DNA from: Lepus europaeus
Lineage: Eukaryota > Chordata > Mammalia > Lagomorpha > Leporidae
Assembly (NCBI RefSeq): GCF_033115175.1
Contig: NC_084834.1
Coordinates: forward strand, 82,878,462 to 82,942,461
Length of the DNA stretch: 64,000 nucleotides
Direction of reading: 5' to 3'
Each line of letters starts with the position of its first letter. Positions within the stretch are counted from its first letter, which is position 1. A model generated the notes under the pieces. That model was not told where the DNA came from. It saw only the letters and a program-made list of their open reading frames with translations, and did not search any database. This document shows positions 20,141 through 31,645 of this stretch, piece by piece. Position numbers and translations under genes: made by a program.

Positions 20141-23100
20141 CTAATACTCAGAAATTATCTAGAGTTTGACCTCTCCTAAGCTTCATGCCATCTATAACAC
20201 CCTATAACATCTAACTCCCTGCAGTGCTGCAAAACTCCCATGCACAGTGCTTCCGATGTGGGACAGGGTATCTTTTGCATGGTTGCCTCTTCATCAGCAA
20301 CAAAAACCAATTTCAAAAGGCACAACCCAGTCTCTCCCACCACACCTCTTAAATAGCAGCAGCAGCAATGGTAATAAGAATAGCACATGGCCACAGTTGC
20401 TTCCTCTCGTACTCTAAACCATGGCCCCGGTTGGAAGCTGCTAATAAGATCCTGCTCTAATTCCGCTCTGGGCTATGTCCAGATTTGATGGCGAATGCAC
20501 TGGAGGTACCGAGGGACACAGCAGCCCCAGGAGTGTTTTTTGTCAAAGCCTGGCTGTCGTGATAAACCCTGCACTCTGAGGAGATAAGTGATGCCCTCGC
20601 ACGGCCATCCATTTCAATATCTGTCCAGTGTGGGTTTCTCTGGAGATTTATTTGCACTAAGTTCCCATGATGTCACAGAGAGGTGGTGATCTGGAAACGG
20701 AATTAGAGGGAAGTGTTTGGGGGAATTATTCTGATAAATGATTGGTTGAGGGTGGTAATTGGTGGGGGTGGGGTAGAACCCTGCTGAGCCTCTCTTGTTT
20801 GGGTTAAATGATCACCTGCCAACTTGTCCCTCAATGTTTGAACTTCATGAAACCTGGCCACACAACAAGCAAATGCGCATGGTGTGCCTGGAGTCCAAAA
20901 GGAACAAACACTGTCCGGGGATTAAACATCCCTCTGTGTGCCCAGAGAGAACTCATGGCTGTAAAACTTAGAGAACTTGGTTACGGGGCCAGAAGGTAGT
21001 TTGGAGGTCAAGGTCAACATTGGCTGGCTGGACAGTAACTGAGGAAGACAGGGAGAGGGCAGGGTGGAGGAGCGGTGTAAGGAAGCCACCTCACCAATGG
21101 CACTGAACAAGGGGTGGGGGTAACAGCCACACCGGAGTTCACAGTCCTCGTCAAGCTGGTCCCCAACACCATGGCAAAATCTCTTGCAGGCCAGACCCTT
21201 TGAACATGAACACATTTATCCTATGTGCTCGGGACCCCCTTTTGCCCCGAGAGTACTCCTAAGAGTTATTTTCTCCCCCAGAATAAAATATCTTGGGCAG
21301 GGATGCCAATGTGTTTTCCCCAAAGCCTTGCAGGTCTCCAGGACAGGTGAGACTCACTTTAAGACAACGTATTGACCAAAGAATTAAGCAAAAAACAATA
21401 GCTTTGTGTTTTTATCTTTCCGCCTAGAACACCTCTTCGGTGGCCGCCAGCAGAGCATACTCCCTTCACTTGAGGGTGCAAGTTCACGGACATAACCTCT
21501 GGTGTCCTTTAGCGATGCACGGACTTCCAGTCCCTTGCATCCATTGCTCAGTCATCCCAGCCCTTGAGAACGCCCCGCGAAGCGCCTTCCCAGTGCCTAA
21601 AGCCGCTCTGAGCAAGGGGCTGCCAGATGTTCCTCTCACGCCGCCGCCCACCCTGTGAGAAGGCGCTCCCTCTGGGCAGCAAACCATCACGAAGCAAGGA
21701 AGGGCAGCTTGAAGACTACTACAGGTTCTGTTACGGAAATTAGAGGCAGCCCAGACTTGGGAAATTTCATCAAGATGAGAAGGACATAATTTTTCTTACA
21801 AGCCAGAAATAGAACATTCAGGAAGCCCTGCCCTGTGAAGAAATCAGAGTAAAAGTCAAAGGTGGTTGCTAATGCTGCACACACACCAGCCCTTCCTTCA
21901 CGGACATCGGAATGTGGTCCATGGTCGCCAAAGACCTGCCAGAGACGTCAGGGGAGACAGAGAGAGAATGAATAGCAGCCTAAAGGACTTGTTAGCTTTG
22001 TCTTTGCAGTAAACACCAAAGGCCTGAAATGGTCTCCCAGACCCTGCGCGGCCACCCCAGCCGGCTTCTCTCCTGCTCCCTGGAGCCCGGCTGGTCCTCC
22101 ACTGCTCCTTGAACGTGCCAAGCTGCCCTTCCTCTGCCTGGAACAAATGCCTTCCAAGTACCCTTGTGGCTCCCTTGGGTCCGCCCACACCTGCACTCCC
22201 TCGCATCTGGACTGCGCAGCCCAACCGTCTGACATGCTGCACATTCAGTCACTAGCTTGTCCATTGCGTCCCTCTCTGCCGTGTTCCCAGTGACCCGAAT
22301 GGAGTCAATGGTAGGGGCCCCCATACATCTTTGACAAAAGTACACGTGACAGAGGGCACCGGGCACCAACACACGGATCACTCTTTCCACTCCCTTGCAG
22401 AAATGCATTCTGGGATGACAGTTCACATTTGGTTCGTAGGGAAGAGCTGATAGAAAACATGCAAATGGTGGTCTCTCCTATGTCCAGTTTGGAAACATGA
22501 GCCATTTCATTACTCTGTCTGTTGTATAAGGACAGACACAAATTCCTTTAAGGGTTTGTGATCTCTGGAGTTAACGCTTATTTTCATCTTTAAACAGTAC
22601 AGACCATATAAGTCTCTCCTCTTAGCTGCCAGCAAAGTAACTTACTACCACAACTAAGTCATGCAGAGTGTGTGAGTGTGTGTGTGTGTGTGTATACACC
22701 CAGGTCATCCCTTTAAGACCATTTGAGCTCTTGCACATATATGCATTTGCTCCCTAATACATCGCATGGAATTTGGAGAAATGTTTGCAACTGTTTCCTA
22801 GGACACGCGTGGTCCTTCAAATCGCTCAGGGGTCCTCTGAGATGGAGGTAACTGACATAGGAGCCAAGGGCATTGTCCCAGGTCCCACCAAATGCAGAAT
22901 CCCCTCCCAGCGTGTGGGCAGGGAGAGAGGACGGGAAATTGGAAGAGGACAAGCACCGATGGAGGAGGGGGCCGCTGCGCTCTGGGGGCCTCAAGAGGAA
23001 CCAAATGGGATCCTGGAATCTCCATTACACTGCTGAGAGCAGCGTTCACCTTGGCCTCCGGCCAAGCAGGTTTAGTGGGAAAAGTATTAACGCCTGCAAG
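20141..23100. other. Intergenic, GC-rising, no gene recognised
   Basis: No recognisable coding exon. It contains a (TG)n microsatellite (22,668-22,694). Several overlapping ORFs around 21.9-23.2 kb follow from higher GC content and lack domains or homology that I recognise. Confidence 0.45.
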
Positions 23101-23159
23101 GTGGTCCCGCAGCAAGGTCCCCACGGACAGAGGCTCCACTATAGCTGGGGAAACCAAGA

Positions 23160-23440
23160 GGAAGAGGCCCATCCCCGCACCGCCGAGACTGCTGCGAGGT
23201 GACAGGGCTCTATATCACGCGGCTGGCCGCAGCGTGAGGGAGGGCGGAGGCAAGATGGAAAGGCCGCGAGCCCGCGGATGACACAGAGCGAGGGAGCGAG
23301 CGACCTGGGAGAGCGGAATCCGCGCCCCAGAACAGGCCCGGGTTTGTTTCAGGCTAAGCCATGGCAACAAATTTTTCGGCTCGCAGCTCTCGGAACAGCT
23401 GTCCGACAGGGGCTCCGGCAGGGCCCTCGCTGGCCTCCCG
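23160..23440. promoter_or_regulatory. CpG island (candidate orphan promoter)
   Basis: About 27 CpG dinucleotides by my count in roughly 280 bp, GC well above the surroundings, including CCGCACCGCCGAG, GGCCGCGAGCCCGCGG and CCGCGCCCC. It is not a CSINE: none of the SINE landmarks is present. A TATA-like CTATATCA (23,209-23,216, plus strand) lies at its left. It could be the promoter of a non-coding first exon or lncRNA, or an enhancer-type island. Direction is unknown. In human, BMPR1B lies downstream of PDLIM5, so one of its 5' non-coding exons is possible but unproven. Confidence 0.6.
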
Positions 23441-24184
23441 GACTCCCTAGCCAGGGCTTCCAGCAGCACCTAAGTGTTAAACCTTCAGTTCATTTGCACA
23501 GCACAGCTATGAAAACAAAGCAAGCCCCGGACCTCCCCAGGGGGGAACAGACAACCTTGCCTCTTACCTCCCCCTCCCAGAGCCAAGCACTTTGCAGCAG
23601 TTTGAAAAGAAAGAAACCTGCTTGTTAGTTTTAAGGGGATGAAAACATGGATCATGGTTTCAAGCGCGCAAACAGCCAGCACACTGAGTCTGTAGAAGAG
23701 CCCAAGGCACTCTGGGGAATTCCAACAGGTGAGTGTCACAGAGCAGGGACAAGGACCAAGAATCTCCGCAGGTGCTGAATGGTAGAAGAAACTTCTAGAA
23801 GAAACTTCCGAGGTCCCCTAGATCTGAGTCCCAAATCTGGTTCTGAGAACTTGAGGCACGCACAGCTCTCGGGTGGTTCGGCCAGGAGCACTGCCTTCTG
23901 CTAAAAGGTAAGTTACACTGCCCAGTGCTTCCTTTCTACTTGTTTTTACGTGTTGGGGAATCTGAAAAAGCTGCTTTCACTAGAGAGTTCCGAAGCCACA
24001 CGTGGAAACCACTGATGTTGTTAATTTCGTCAAAATCGGTCAGGTGCCTTTTCCAGAATCAGAGAAATAGGCAGTGAGCAGCCAAACCAGAGAGAATATG
24101 CCATGCCCTCCATTCAGCGCATGCGCTAAGGAAACTTCTCTGTGAGGTTTATGCCCCAAATTCGGGGAAAATAATGCCCCTCGG
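23441..24184. other. Intergenic, no gene recognised
   Basis: Unique-looking sequence beside the CpG island. A short internal duplication, AGAAACTTC/AGAAGAAACTTC, occurs at 23,785-23,807. No exon supported. Confidence 0.45.
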
Positions 24185-24480
24185 GGGCCGGCGCCATGAC
24201 TCACTTGGTTAATCCTCTGCCTCTGGCGCTGGCATCCCATGTGGGTGCCGGATTCTGTCCCAGTTGCTCCTCTTCCAGTCCATCTCTCTGCTGTGGCCCA
24301 GGAGGGCAGTGGAGGATGGCCCAGGTCCTTGGGCCCCTACACTGGATGGGAGACCAGGAGGAAGCACCTGGCTCCTGGCTTCGGATTGGCGTAGCTCTGG
24401 CGGTAGCGGCCATTTGGGGAGTGAACCAACGGAGGGATAGACCTTTCTCTCTGTCTGTCTCTGTCTGTAACTCTACCTAA
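24185..24480 (+). mobile_element. C-repeat SINE (young to intermediate)
   Basis: Plus orientation: GGGGCCGGCGCCATGACTCA head, GGATTCTGTCCCAGTTGCTC, GGAGGATGGCCCAGGTCCTT, CTGTCTCTGTCTGTAACTC. The A-tail is missing. Confidence 0.92.
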
Positions 24481-24764
24481 TCTGCAATGCTGGGAAAACG
24501 AACGAACCGAACGAACCGTTTGGGACTGAATGGAATTCTGGCTTCCCTTGTGGGCTCAGCCCTACTGCTGGCGGTCAGCGCTTGGACTTCAAGCACAGGG
24601 CTGGGATCTGCTGTAGGGAGATCCACCGCTTCTGCACTTCTACAGGAACCCAAGCCTGAGATTCCAAACGAGACACAAGAGGAGAGCAAACGCTGCATCC
24701 TACCTGTGGGCTCCAAAGGCTCCTCAGTGCTTTCTTTGGTGACATCGAAGGCAGAGAAGCCCTC

Positions 24765-24917
24765 CTCCTGGGGCCTCATCTGGGAGCTTGTTAGCAAGGC
24801 CACTGTCTGCCCCGCTCCACTCTTACTGAGTTGGAATCTTTGCAGGGGGGCCCAGGTGCCGGGAGCAAGCACTCAGGGCGTTTGCGTATTGAAGTGAGAA
24901 GCGGCTGGTCTCCATCT
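24765..24917 (+). mobile_element. MER5-like DNA transposon remnant (hAT type)
   Basis: Landmarks: CATCTGGGAGCTTGTTAGCA, TACTGAGTTGGAATCTTTGC, GGGGGGCCCAGGTGCC, TTGAAGTGAGAAGCGGCTGG. The order fits MER5A-type non-autonomous hAT elements, heavily diverged. It follows directly on GC-rich sequence that carries a fortuitous 136-codon ORF. Confidence 0.55.
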
Positions 24918-25100
24918 AGCACAGGTGTGTCCCAAACCAGCAGGTTTAGCTTCACCTGGGCACGTGTCAGAGCTGTGGCTGTTCATCTCGCTCCAGACCT
25001 GCTGAGCCAGGCACTCTGAGGTAGGGCCCACCCATCTAGGGGAAAGCAGCCTTCCAGAAAAGTCTGATGTGCACTAATGTTGGGGAACCACTGGTTTAAA
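24918..25100 (+). mobile_element. MER5A-like DNA transposon (hAT type)
   Basis: Landmarks: CCAAACCAGCAGGTTTAGCT, TTCACCTGGGCACGTGTCAG, CAGACCTGCTGAGCCAGGCA, CTCTGAGGTAGGGCCCACCC, TGATGTGCACTAATG, GGGGAACCACTGGTTTAAAC. This is the full MER5A order in plus orientation, immediately after another MER5-like copy. Confidence 0.75.
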
Positions 25101-25872
25101 CTGTGGAGACAGGCTCGACTCAGGACAGCCCCCCTGAAACGCAAGAAGGGAGAAACCACTGGCTCCCAAACTGGATTTTCTGGTATGGGTGTTCTTTAAG
25201 TAAAGCATATTTGGGAAATACATCGTTAAAATTGTTAATCATTTTTATTTTTCATGGCACGACTACTCAGCATCAGTACATTATGCATCTGTCTATGAGA
25301 TAGACAGTTGGTAGCAATCCCCAAATTTGGGGGGATCAATTAACGTTGAAGACATCCTGGTTCATCCATATGTTTCTCACTTGAGTCATATCCTGAACAA
25401 AGGATTTACAATTTGAGTTTGTTTTTGAGTAATACCTTTTCATTGCCAAGTAGAAAAAAGGGCTGGCTAGGTTGCTGGGCAGTCTGGTAGGCTCACGCTA
25501 GCTCATTTTTGTGTGGCAATAGTGCTCCAAGACACTGGAGAACTATACTCCAAGATGGCAGGGTGGGGTGCGGTGGGGATGCAGCAGGCTCAACCAGGAC
25601 CTGTATCTTTGCCAAGGTCAGAAGTGTGGTAAGCCAAGGAAGGCCGATTGGAGATGTTGACCTCCCGGGCAATTCCCACACTGAGGAAAGTGGGCAGGCA
25701 TCACTGGGAATGCTAGGAGATGGAGAGTTGTGATTGGCGAGGGTGGGAACTCCATGCAGCTGGGTGTGAGACTTTGATAAGCAGCTAAGAGATTCCACAG
25801 CAATACCAGGTAACTTCTGCCTGAGGACTGCTCTCCTGAGTGGGGGTGGGGAGACCTGTCTGGGGCAGAGCG
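25101..25872. other. Intergenic, no gene recognised
   Basis: Unique-looking sequence. The opposed ORFs at 25.5-25.9 kb are on both strands and have no recognisable domain. Confidence 0.45.
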
Positions 25873-26158
25873 TTCTTTAAAAAAAAGATTCATTTATTTG
25901 AAAGGCAGAGTTACAGAGAAGCAGAGGCTAAGAGAGGAAAAGAGAGGTCTTCCATTCGCTGGTTCAGTCCCTAGACTGGAGCTGCGCCGATCTGAAGCCA
26001 GGAGCTTCTTCCTGGTTTCCCATGTGGGCGCAGGAGCCCAAGGACTCGGGGCATCTTCCACTGCTTTCCCAGGCCATAGCAGAGAACTGGATCAAAAGTG
26101 CCCATATGAGATGCCAGCACTGCAGGTGGTGGCTTTACCCACCACACCACAGCACCCC
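25873..26158 (-). mobile_element. C-repeat SINE (older subfamily)
   Basis: Minus orientation: ATTCATTTATTTGAAAGGCA, GGTCTTCCATTCGCTGG, CCCATATGAGATGCCAGCAC, head CCACACCACAGCACCCC. Partly deleted in the middle. Confidence 0.88.
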
Positions 26159-29100
26159 ATTAGGCAGCTGGCAGCACCACTGTGTTCAACCGGATGTAAT
26201 GCAGGTTCATGCTCAGGCGAGTCTCTCCAAGGCCATTGCCTGTGATCTTCCTAAACAAGGTCTGGTCCCTGGAAGCACTTGATTTGCATATTTGCATATA
26301 ATGACAATATTTAATTATTACTGGTTAGTGCTTCTTCCACTCTATCAACAGTTTAACTTGGTCTAGAGATCAGCTGTGAGTTTTAACCATATTTCACTGG
26401 CTCCCTGTAATATTCATATGAGAATGAAACTGATTAGTATGAGAGTGAAGTTTATCTCAGTACTTTCAAGAGATTCTTCAATGTTTGTTTTCCTTTCAAA
26501 ATGTTTGTTTTCCTTTCAAAACTTTTGGGTGGCCACATATCTTCAGAACACTTCATTTCAACTTGGAACTCAAGCAAGTACTCGAACCAAGTCACAGATC
26601 TCAAATGAGCGTCAAGTTGACTCTTACAGATCTGTTAAGTATAATACATACAACAGAAACCTACAACTATTTGCTCAGTGTTATTTTAGTTTGAACCAGT
26701 TTAAGAGCCTAAACACTTAAGATTTAAGTCATAGCAGTCCATTCACATATTTCATAATATGTCTCATTTTCTGAACAAAGGATTAACAACTTGAATGCAA
26801 GAAGCAGGTGTGAGCACTCTGGGTAGGTCAAATCCTTAACACCACCCAGACAAGTCTGTAATTTCTGGGCACACTCCGTGGCATGCGTGAATTTTGCTTC
26901 AATATGTTTTCCATAGCGATAGCTTAGAAAGTCACAGAGCCATATCCTACCCAGACTTCCATTCCTAGTGGCAGAAGTATTTGCTGATGATTGAAAGGTC
27001 ATGCAAAACAGATGTGAGGGCAGCTGGATTTTCCAGCTATGCTTCACTGGACTTAGCAGTGGTGCCTGCCATTACCAAATAGCAGGGGGATTTTATTTCA
27101 ATTGAACAAAATCAAGAATCTTATGCAACCCTGCAAGTATGATTGGACATCTATGCAATTTCTCTTCACTCTCATGGGAGTCTCACCTTCTCCATCTTTC
27201 AGTCCTCTGACTCACCACCTAGAACTGAACGCATCGCACTGGCAAGGGAATGATTCCTTGGGTGTCAACCCTTCTGACCTGTATTGCGACATCTTGTAAA
27301 GAGCAATGATTGAGCTCTGTGTGTGCAAAGTAGTGTGAAGTGCATTTCCTGCCGTCTTCCCAGTTGTTGGAGATCGCATTTGGTGCTATCTACACTTCAA
27401 ACCAACGGCTCTCTCATTCCTGTGGTTTTTTTGGCTTTTAAATCCACAGCGTATGGACTGTGAAATGTGGCAAGAACACAAGGAACAGCAAATGGTGCCT
27501 CCCAGACAGGACCATCACTTCACACACCCTCAGGAGGAACAGGTGGCCTGGTTGCCAGCCTCCCAAGTATGCACATCTGGGTGGCAGGCGACTGCCCTAG
27601 CCAGCTGCGGCCTTCCTGGTCTCCAAAGCCCATCAGGAGCTAAGCGATTCCTCACACCGAGCCTTGCTCTACTAACTGAATAAAGGGGGAGGGGCCCTTA
27701 CTAACAAGAGGCACTCTAAGGGAATGGGGATAAAGTAATACATTTTCTCCCTGGTCTAACAGAAAGTCCAAGTCTCACATTTTCCAATGTTTTATTTATT
27801 TTTTTCTTTTGAGAATCATTTTTCTTGAGTTTTCATTTTCTCATCTCTAAAACGCAGATGAAAAATCTTTGACTTTCAGAGTTTCTCCAGTGTTTGGAAC
27901 TTCGCTGCAGTGTTTTAGGGTACCCTAGTGGAATTGATAGTGAATCACCCAGATCACAAAGACCATCCCGCAAATATGAGTTATTATTATGGGCCCACTG
28001 GGCATGAGCCTTCCTGGCTTAGTTTATTGTGAAGGAAAATTGTTCATCTCCTTGCTTTCTGTTATTGAATATGAGAATGATTCATTTCTCTACATGACAG
28101 GAATTGAGGTTTATATAGAAAAACTATAAATTGAAATCCTAATTAACTAACATAAACCTTCAGTGAAGAATGTTTTACTCATTTTAACTCCAGGAAAAGC
28201 ATTATAGTAGAAGAAAATGAATGAACTCATTAATTTGGTATGCAACCAACTAAGTCTTTTATATTTTCAGAATTACTCAGCTGTACTGGATGTTTAAAGA
28301 GCAGACCTTGAGAATCACAATCAATGCAATATTATGTTTACTTTGCATATTGAAAGTACATTATAATTTTGATCATAAAGAATACAAGTCAAAGAGTCTG
28401 AGTTTCTAATTCACCAAGAATATGCAGGGATGTTCTGCAAAAATAGAGACTGCAATTTAGTTGGGAATCTGAAGTTTTCCTTTGGTATTCAAGTGCACCG
28501 ATGAACAACGGACTTCCAGCCACCCCTCAGAATCTGCTCTGTGATAAAGGGCTGGACTGTGTAAGCAGCTGTCCTTTGTAGAGGACCCGGTGCTTTATCA
28601 GCTGAGAGAGCTGAAGGAATACTCGAGTTGCCAGGGGCTTCTCTTCCCAGTGGTCACTTCATGCGGTGCATCACGCTGGTTGGGTGTGCAGGCGTCTGGG
28701 TGCTGTGCCCCACTTGTGCACCCAGACAGCGCTGGTCCTTAGTGAACCGGCTTTCTCTGGCTTGGCCCTGGCCCGTCTTGCTGAGGCCCCTTCTGTGTGT
28801 TCCAGGCCCTCCCCTCAGCAGTACCCAGCTCCCTCTGTGCTCAGCCATGAGCACTGGTTCGCCCACATCCCATGTGGTTGCTTCCTGTGCTCTGTTAGCC
28901 CCGGCCTCAGCAACCCAGAGAACTCGATTGTTCGGGCTGAAACCACCTTCCCCGACGATGTCTGACCCCAGCCAGAGAGGAGAGCTCTTTCTAAGGTCAT
29001 CTTCTTTGGGTCCTTTCTCTCAGCGTCCAGTGACCCTTTGGAGTTCCCTGGATTTTTACACTCTCCTATCATAACTAATAATTCTGTATACTAAACGTCT

Positions 29101-29912
29101 CCTGAGTTATGGTGTGATTTTAGACTCAGACCAACCTACCACAAGTAACCACTTTCTCCCCCAATCCCTGATGTATACTTTATTATAATCTATGTTTATA
29201 TTATTAAAGATCATGAAGAACTTCCTAGATACAGGCAAAAGCAAACTATAATAGTTTCATATCAATTCTCTCTTCTCTCAGGGCAGAAGTACTGGCTTTA
29301 GCTCAGTACATCTCGATTGTTAAGTTCACTTTTATTCAAACCATGTAAAGTGCTACCAGAAAAATGATTAAGCAGTAGCATAATGACATAGTAGAGCAGG
29401 ATGAATGGCAAGTTTCAGTTGTTAAGGGCAGAATTAATTTAACCTGTATTTCAAAGTTCACTGAAAAGCTCCGTGGAGTCTTCTGTTCTCCATTTCAATC
29501 AAGGGAGGCTCAAACAGTTTTGTGATTGTTAAGCAAACAGGGCTAGAAAAGCTTCCGGGGGTCAGATGACATCAATATAAGGTCACCTAAGCAGACTTTT
29601 ATCTCTGCAAAAACTAATATTGTCATGATATCAAGGGAGCCCCATTTACTTTCCTATTTAGCAAGGAAACCATGGGACACATGAGTTACACTAGGGCAGA
29701 AAAATCAAAAGACACACCTGAAAATATTATACCCTGTTAAAATACTTTAAGCAAAGAAACAATAGTATTTTTAATTTAGATTAGCACCAGCTGTGTGTGC
29801 ATTACAAGCCAAGCAAAATGGGGAGGAATAAAACAAAAAAACTCAAACCTTGTTATATTTGAAGTAGAGCACAAACGTGACAGTTTAGAATGCAAAGACA
29901 AAGAACTTACGT
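26159..29912. other. Long repeat-poor intergenic stretch
   Basis: About 3.7 kb without a SINE. It contains a perfect 20-bp tandem duplication at 26,481-26,520. The 28.6-29.1 kb part has higher GC and a 148-codon ORF (28,628-29,074) with no recognisable domain, no flanking splice signals and an overlapping ORF on the other strand. I see no gene. Confidence 0.45.
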
Positions 29913-30264
29913 GTAGGGGTTGGCGCTGTGGTGTAGCGGGTAAAGCCATCACCTGCAGTGCCAGCATCCCATACGGGCACTGGTTAGAGTCCCAGCTGCT
30001 CCATTTCTGATCCAGCTCTCTGCTATGGCCTAGGAAAGCAGTGGAAGATGGCCCAAGTCCTTGAACCTGCGTGGGAGACCTGGAAGAAACCTCCGGCTCC
30101 TGGCCTTGGATCTGCACAACTTTGGCTGTTGTGGCCATTTGGGGAGTGAACCAGTGGATGGATGACCTCTTTCTCTCTCTCTCTCAGCCTCTGCCTCTCT
30201 GTAACTCTGACTTTCAAATAAAAATAAATAAAGTAAATGAAAATAATCTTAAAAAACTAACGTG
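29904..30264 (+). mobile_element. C-repeat SINE (older) with 10-bp target duplication
   Basis: Element about 29,914-30,254: GGGGTTGGCGCTGTGGTGTA head, GCATCCCATACGGGCACTGG, GTGGAAGATGGCCCAAGTCC, AAATAAAAATAAATAAAG tail. Flanked by AACTTACGTG and AACTAACGTG (one mismatch). Confidence 0.92.
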
Positions 30265-30292
30265 GAGTCCAATTAGGAAACTAGACAAACAC

Positions 30293-30680
30293 AGAAATGG
30301 TGACCCTTGGCTGGCGCCGTGGCTCAATAGGCTAATCCTCCGCCTGCGGCAATGGCACACGGGGTTCTAGTCCCGGTCAGGGTGCCGGATTCTGTCCTAG
30401 TTGCCCCTCTTCCAGGCCAGCTCTCTGCTGTGGCCCGGGAGTGCAGTGGAGGATGGCCCAAGTGCTTGGGCCCTGCACCCCATGGGAGACCAGGAGAAGC
30501 ACCTGGCTCCTGGCTCTGGATCAGCGTGGTGTGCCGGCCACAGCACGCCAGCCGCAGTGGCCATTGGAGGGTGAACCAACGGCAAAGGAAGACCTTTCTT
30601 TCTGTCTCTCTCTCACTGTCCACTCTGCCTGTCAAAAAAAAAAAAAAAAAAAAAGAAAGAAAGAAAGAAATGGTGACCCT
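30293..30680 (+). mobile_element. C-repeat SINE (young) with perfect 15-bp target duplication
   Basis: Element 30,308-30,665 flanked by AGAAATGGTGACCCT at 30,293-30,307 and 30,666-30,680. It carries the GCAATGGCACAC variant in the head, shared with the copy at 56,724, so the two may come from the same source lineage. The A-tail grades into (GAAA)n. Confidence 0.97.
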
Positions 30681-31011
30681 AAACATGGATGCATAAGAGA
30701 TCATTTCAATCAAGTTGTGGACCTGGTACAGAAATCATTTTCCCTGGGAACGATATTTCCATATTTGAGATACAGTGATCAGTGGTTTTGTGATATGGAA
30801 ATCTTCCATTCATCTACACTAAACAACAGCCCAGGCTTTACTGTGTGATAACATACAATTAAAGGTATGGGGAAAAAAAAGTCTTCTTGCAAACTTCGCT
30901 TTTGCAGGATTGCTCTCAGTGCTCTGCCATCACTGCGGATCACTAGATGCACCCCGCTTTCCTCTAACACCATGCTCAATGTGTAAAGGCCACATCTTTA
31001 TGTTTTTTATT

Positions 31012-31343
31012 ATCTTTTTAAGATTTTATTTATTTATTTGAGATAGAGAGCTACAGACCAAGACAGGAAGAGACCGAGAGAAAAGTCTTCCATCCATTGC
31101 CTCTCTCCCCCAAATGGCCGCAACCAACTAGAGCTGGGCTGATCCGAATCCAGGAGCTAGGAGTTTCTTCTGGGTTGCCCAAGTGGGTGCAGGGGCTCAA
31201 GCACTTGGGCCATCTTCCACTGCTTTCTCAGGCACATTATCAGGGAGCTGGTTCAGAAGAGGAGCAGCCAGAACACAGACTGGCGCCCGCATAGGATTCC
31301 GATGCTGCAGAAGGCTTAGCCTACTATGCCACAGGGCCGGCCT
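31012..31343 (-). mobile_element. C-repeat SINE (older subfamily)
   Basis: Minus orientation: TTTTTAAGATTTTATTTATT, GAGAAAAGTCTTCCATCCAT, CTGGCGCCCGCATAGGATTC, head CTATGCCACAGGGCCGGCC. Confidence 0.92.
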
Positions 31344-31645
31344 CAATTATTTAAATCCACTTGAAAGGCACAGACAGAGATCTTCCATCTGCTGGTTCAC
31401 CCCCTAAACGCCCACAACAATCGGGGGTGGGCCAGGCCGAAGCCAGGAGCTTGGAACTCCATTTGGATCTTCCACGTGGGTGACAGACACCCAAGCACTT
31501 GCGCCATCGACTGCTGCTCCAAGGGTGCACATTAGCAGGAGGCTGGATCAGAAGTGGAGCAGCCAGGACCCACACCGGCCATGATACAGGATGTGGAAGT
31601 CCCCAGTGGTGTCTTAACCGCTGCGACACGCTGCCTACGCTGATG
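31344..31645 (-). mobile_element. C-repeat SINE (older subfamily)
   Basis: Minus orientation, abutting the preceding copy head to tail: GATCTTCCATCTGCTGGTTC, GGATCAGAAGTGGAGCAGCC, CCAGTGGTGTCTTAACCGC. The T-rich tail is eroded. Confidence 0.87.

Noticed and set aside
22798..23628. Several ORFs over 100 codons around the CpG island
   Set aside because: GC-rich DNA has few stop codons; the ORFs overlap in many frames and none has a recognisable domain. A non-coding exon remains possible.
24487..24897. 136-codon plus-strand ORF with a hydrophobic stretch that might be a signal peptide
   Set aside because: Its second half is a MER5-like transposon remnant, and an equally long ORF lies on the other strand; no homology recognised.
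28628..29074. 148-codon plus-strand ORF in unique sequence
   Set aside because: No domain, no splice sites at sensible positions, overlapping opposite ORFs. GC content explains its length.
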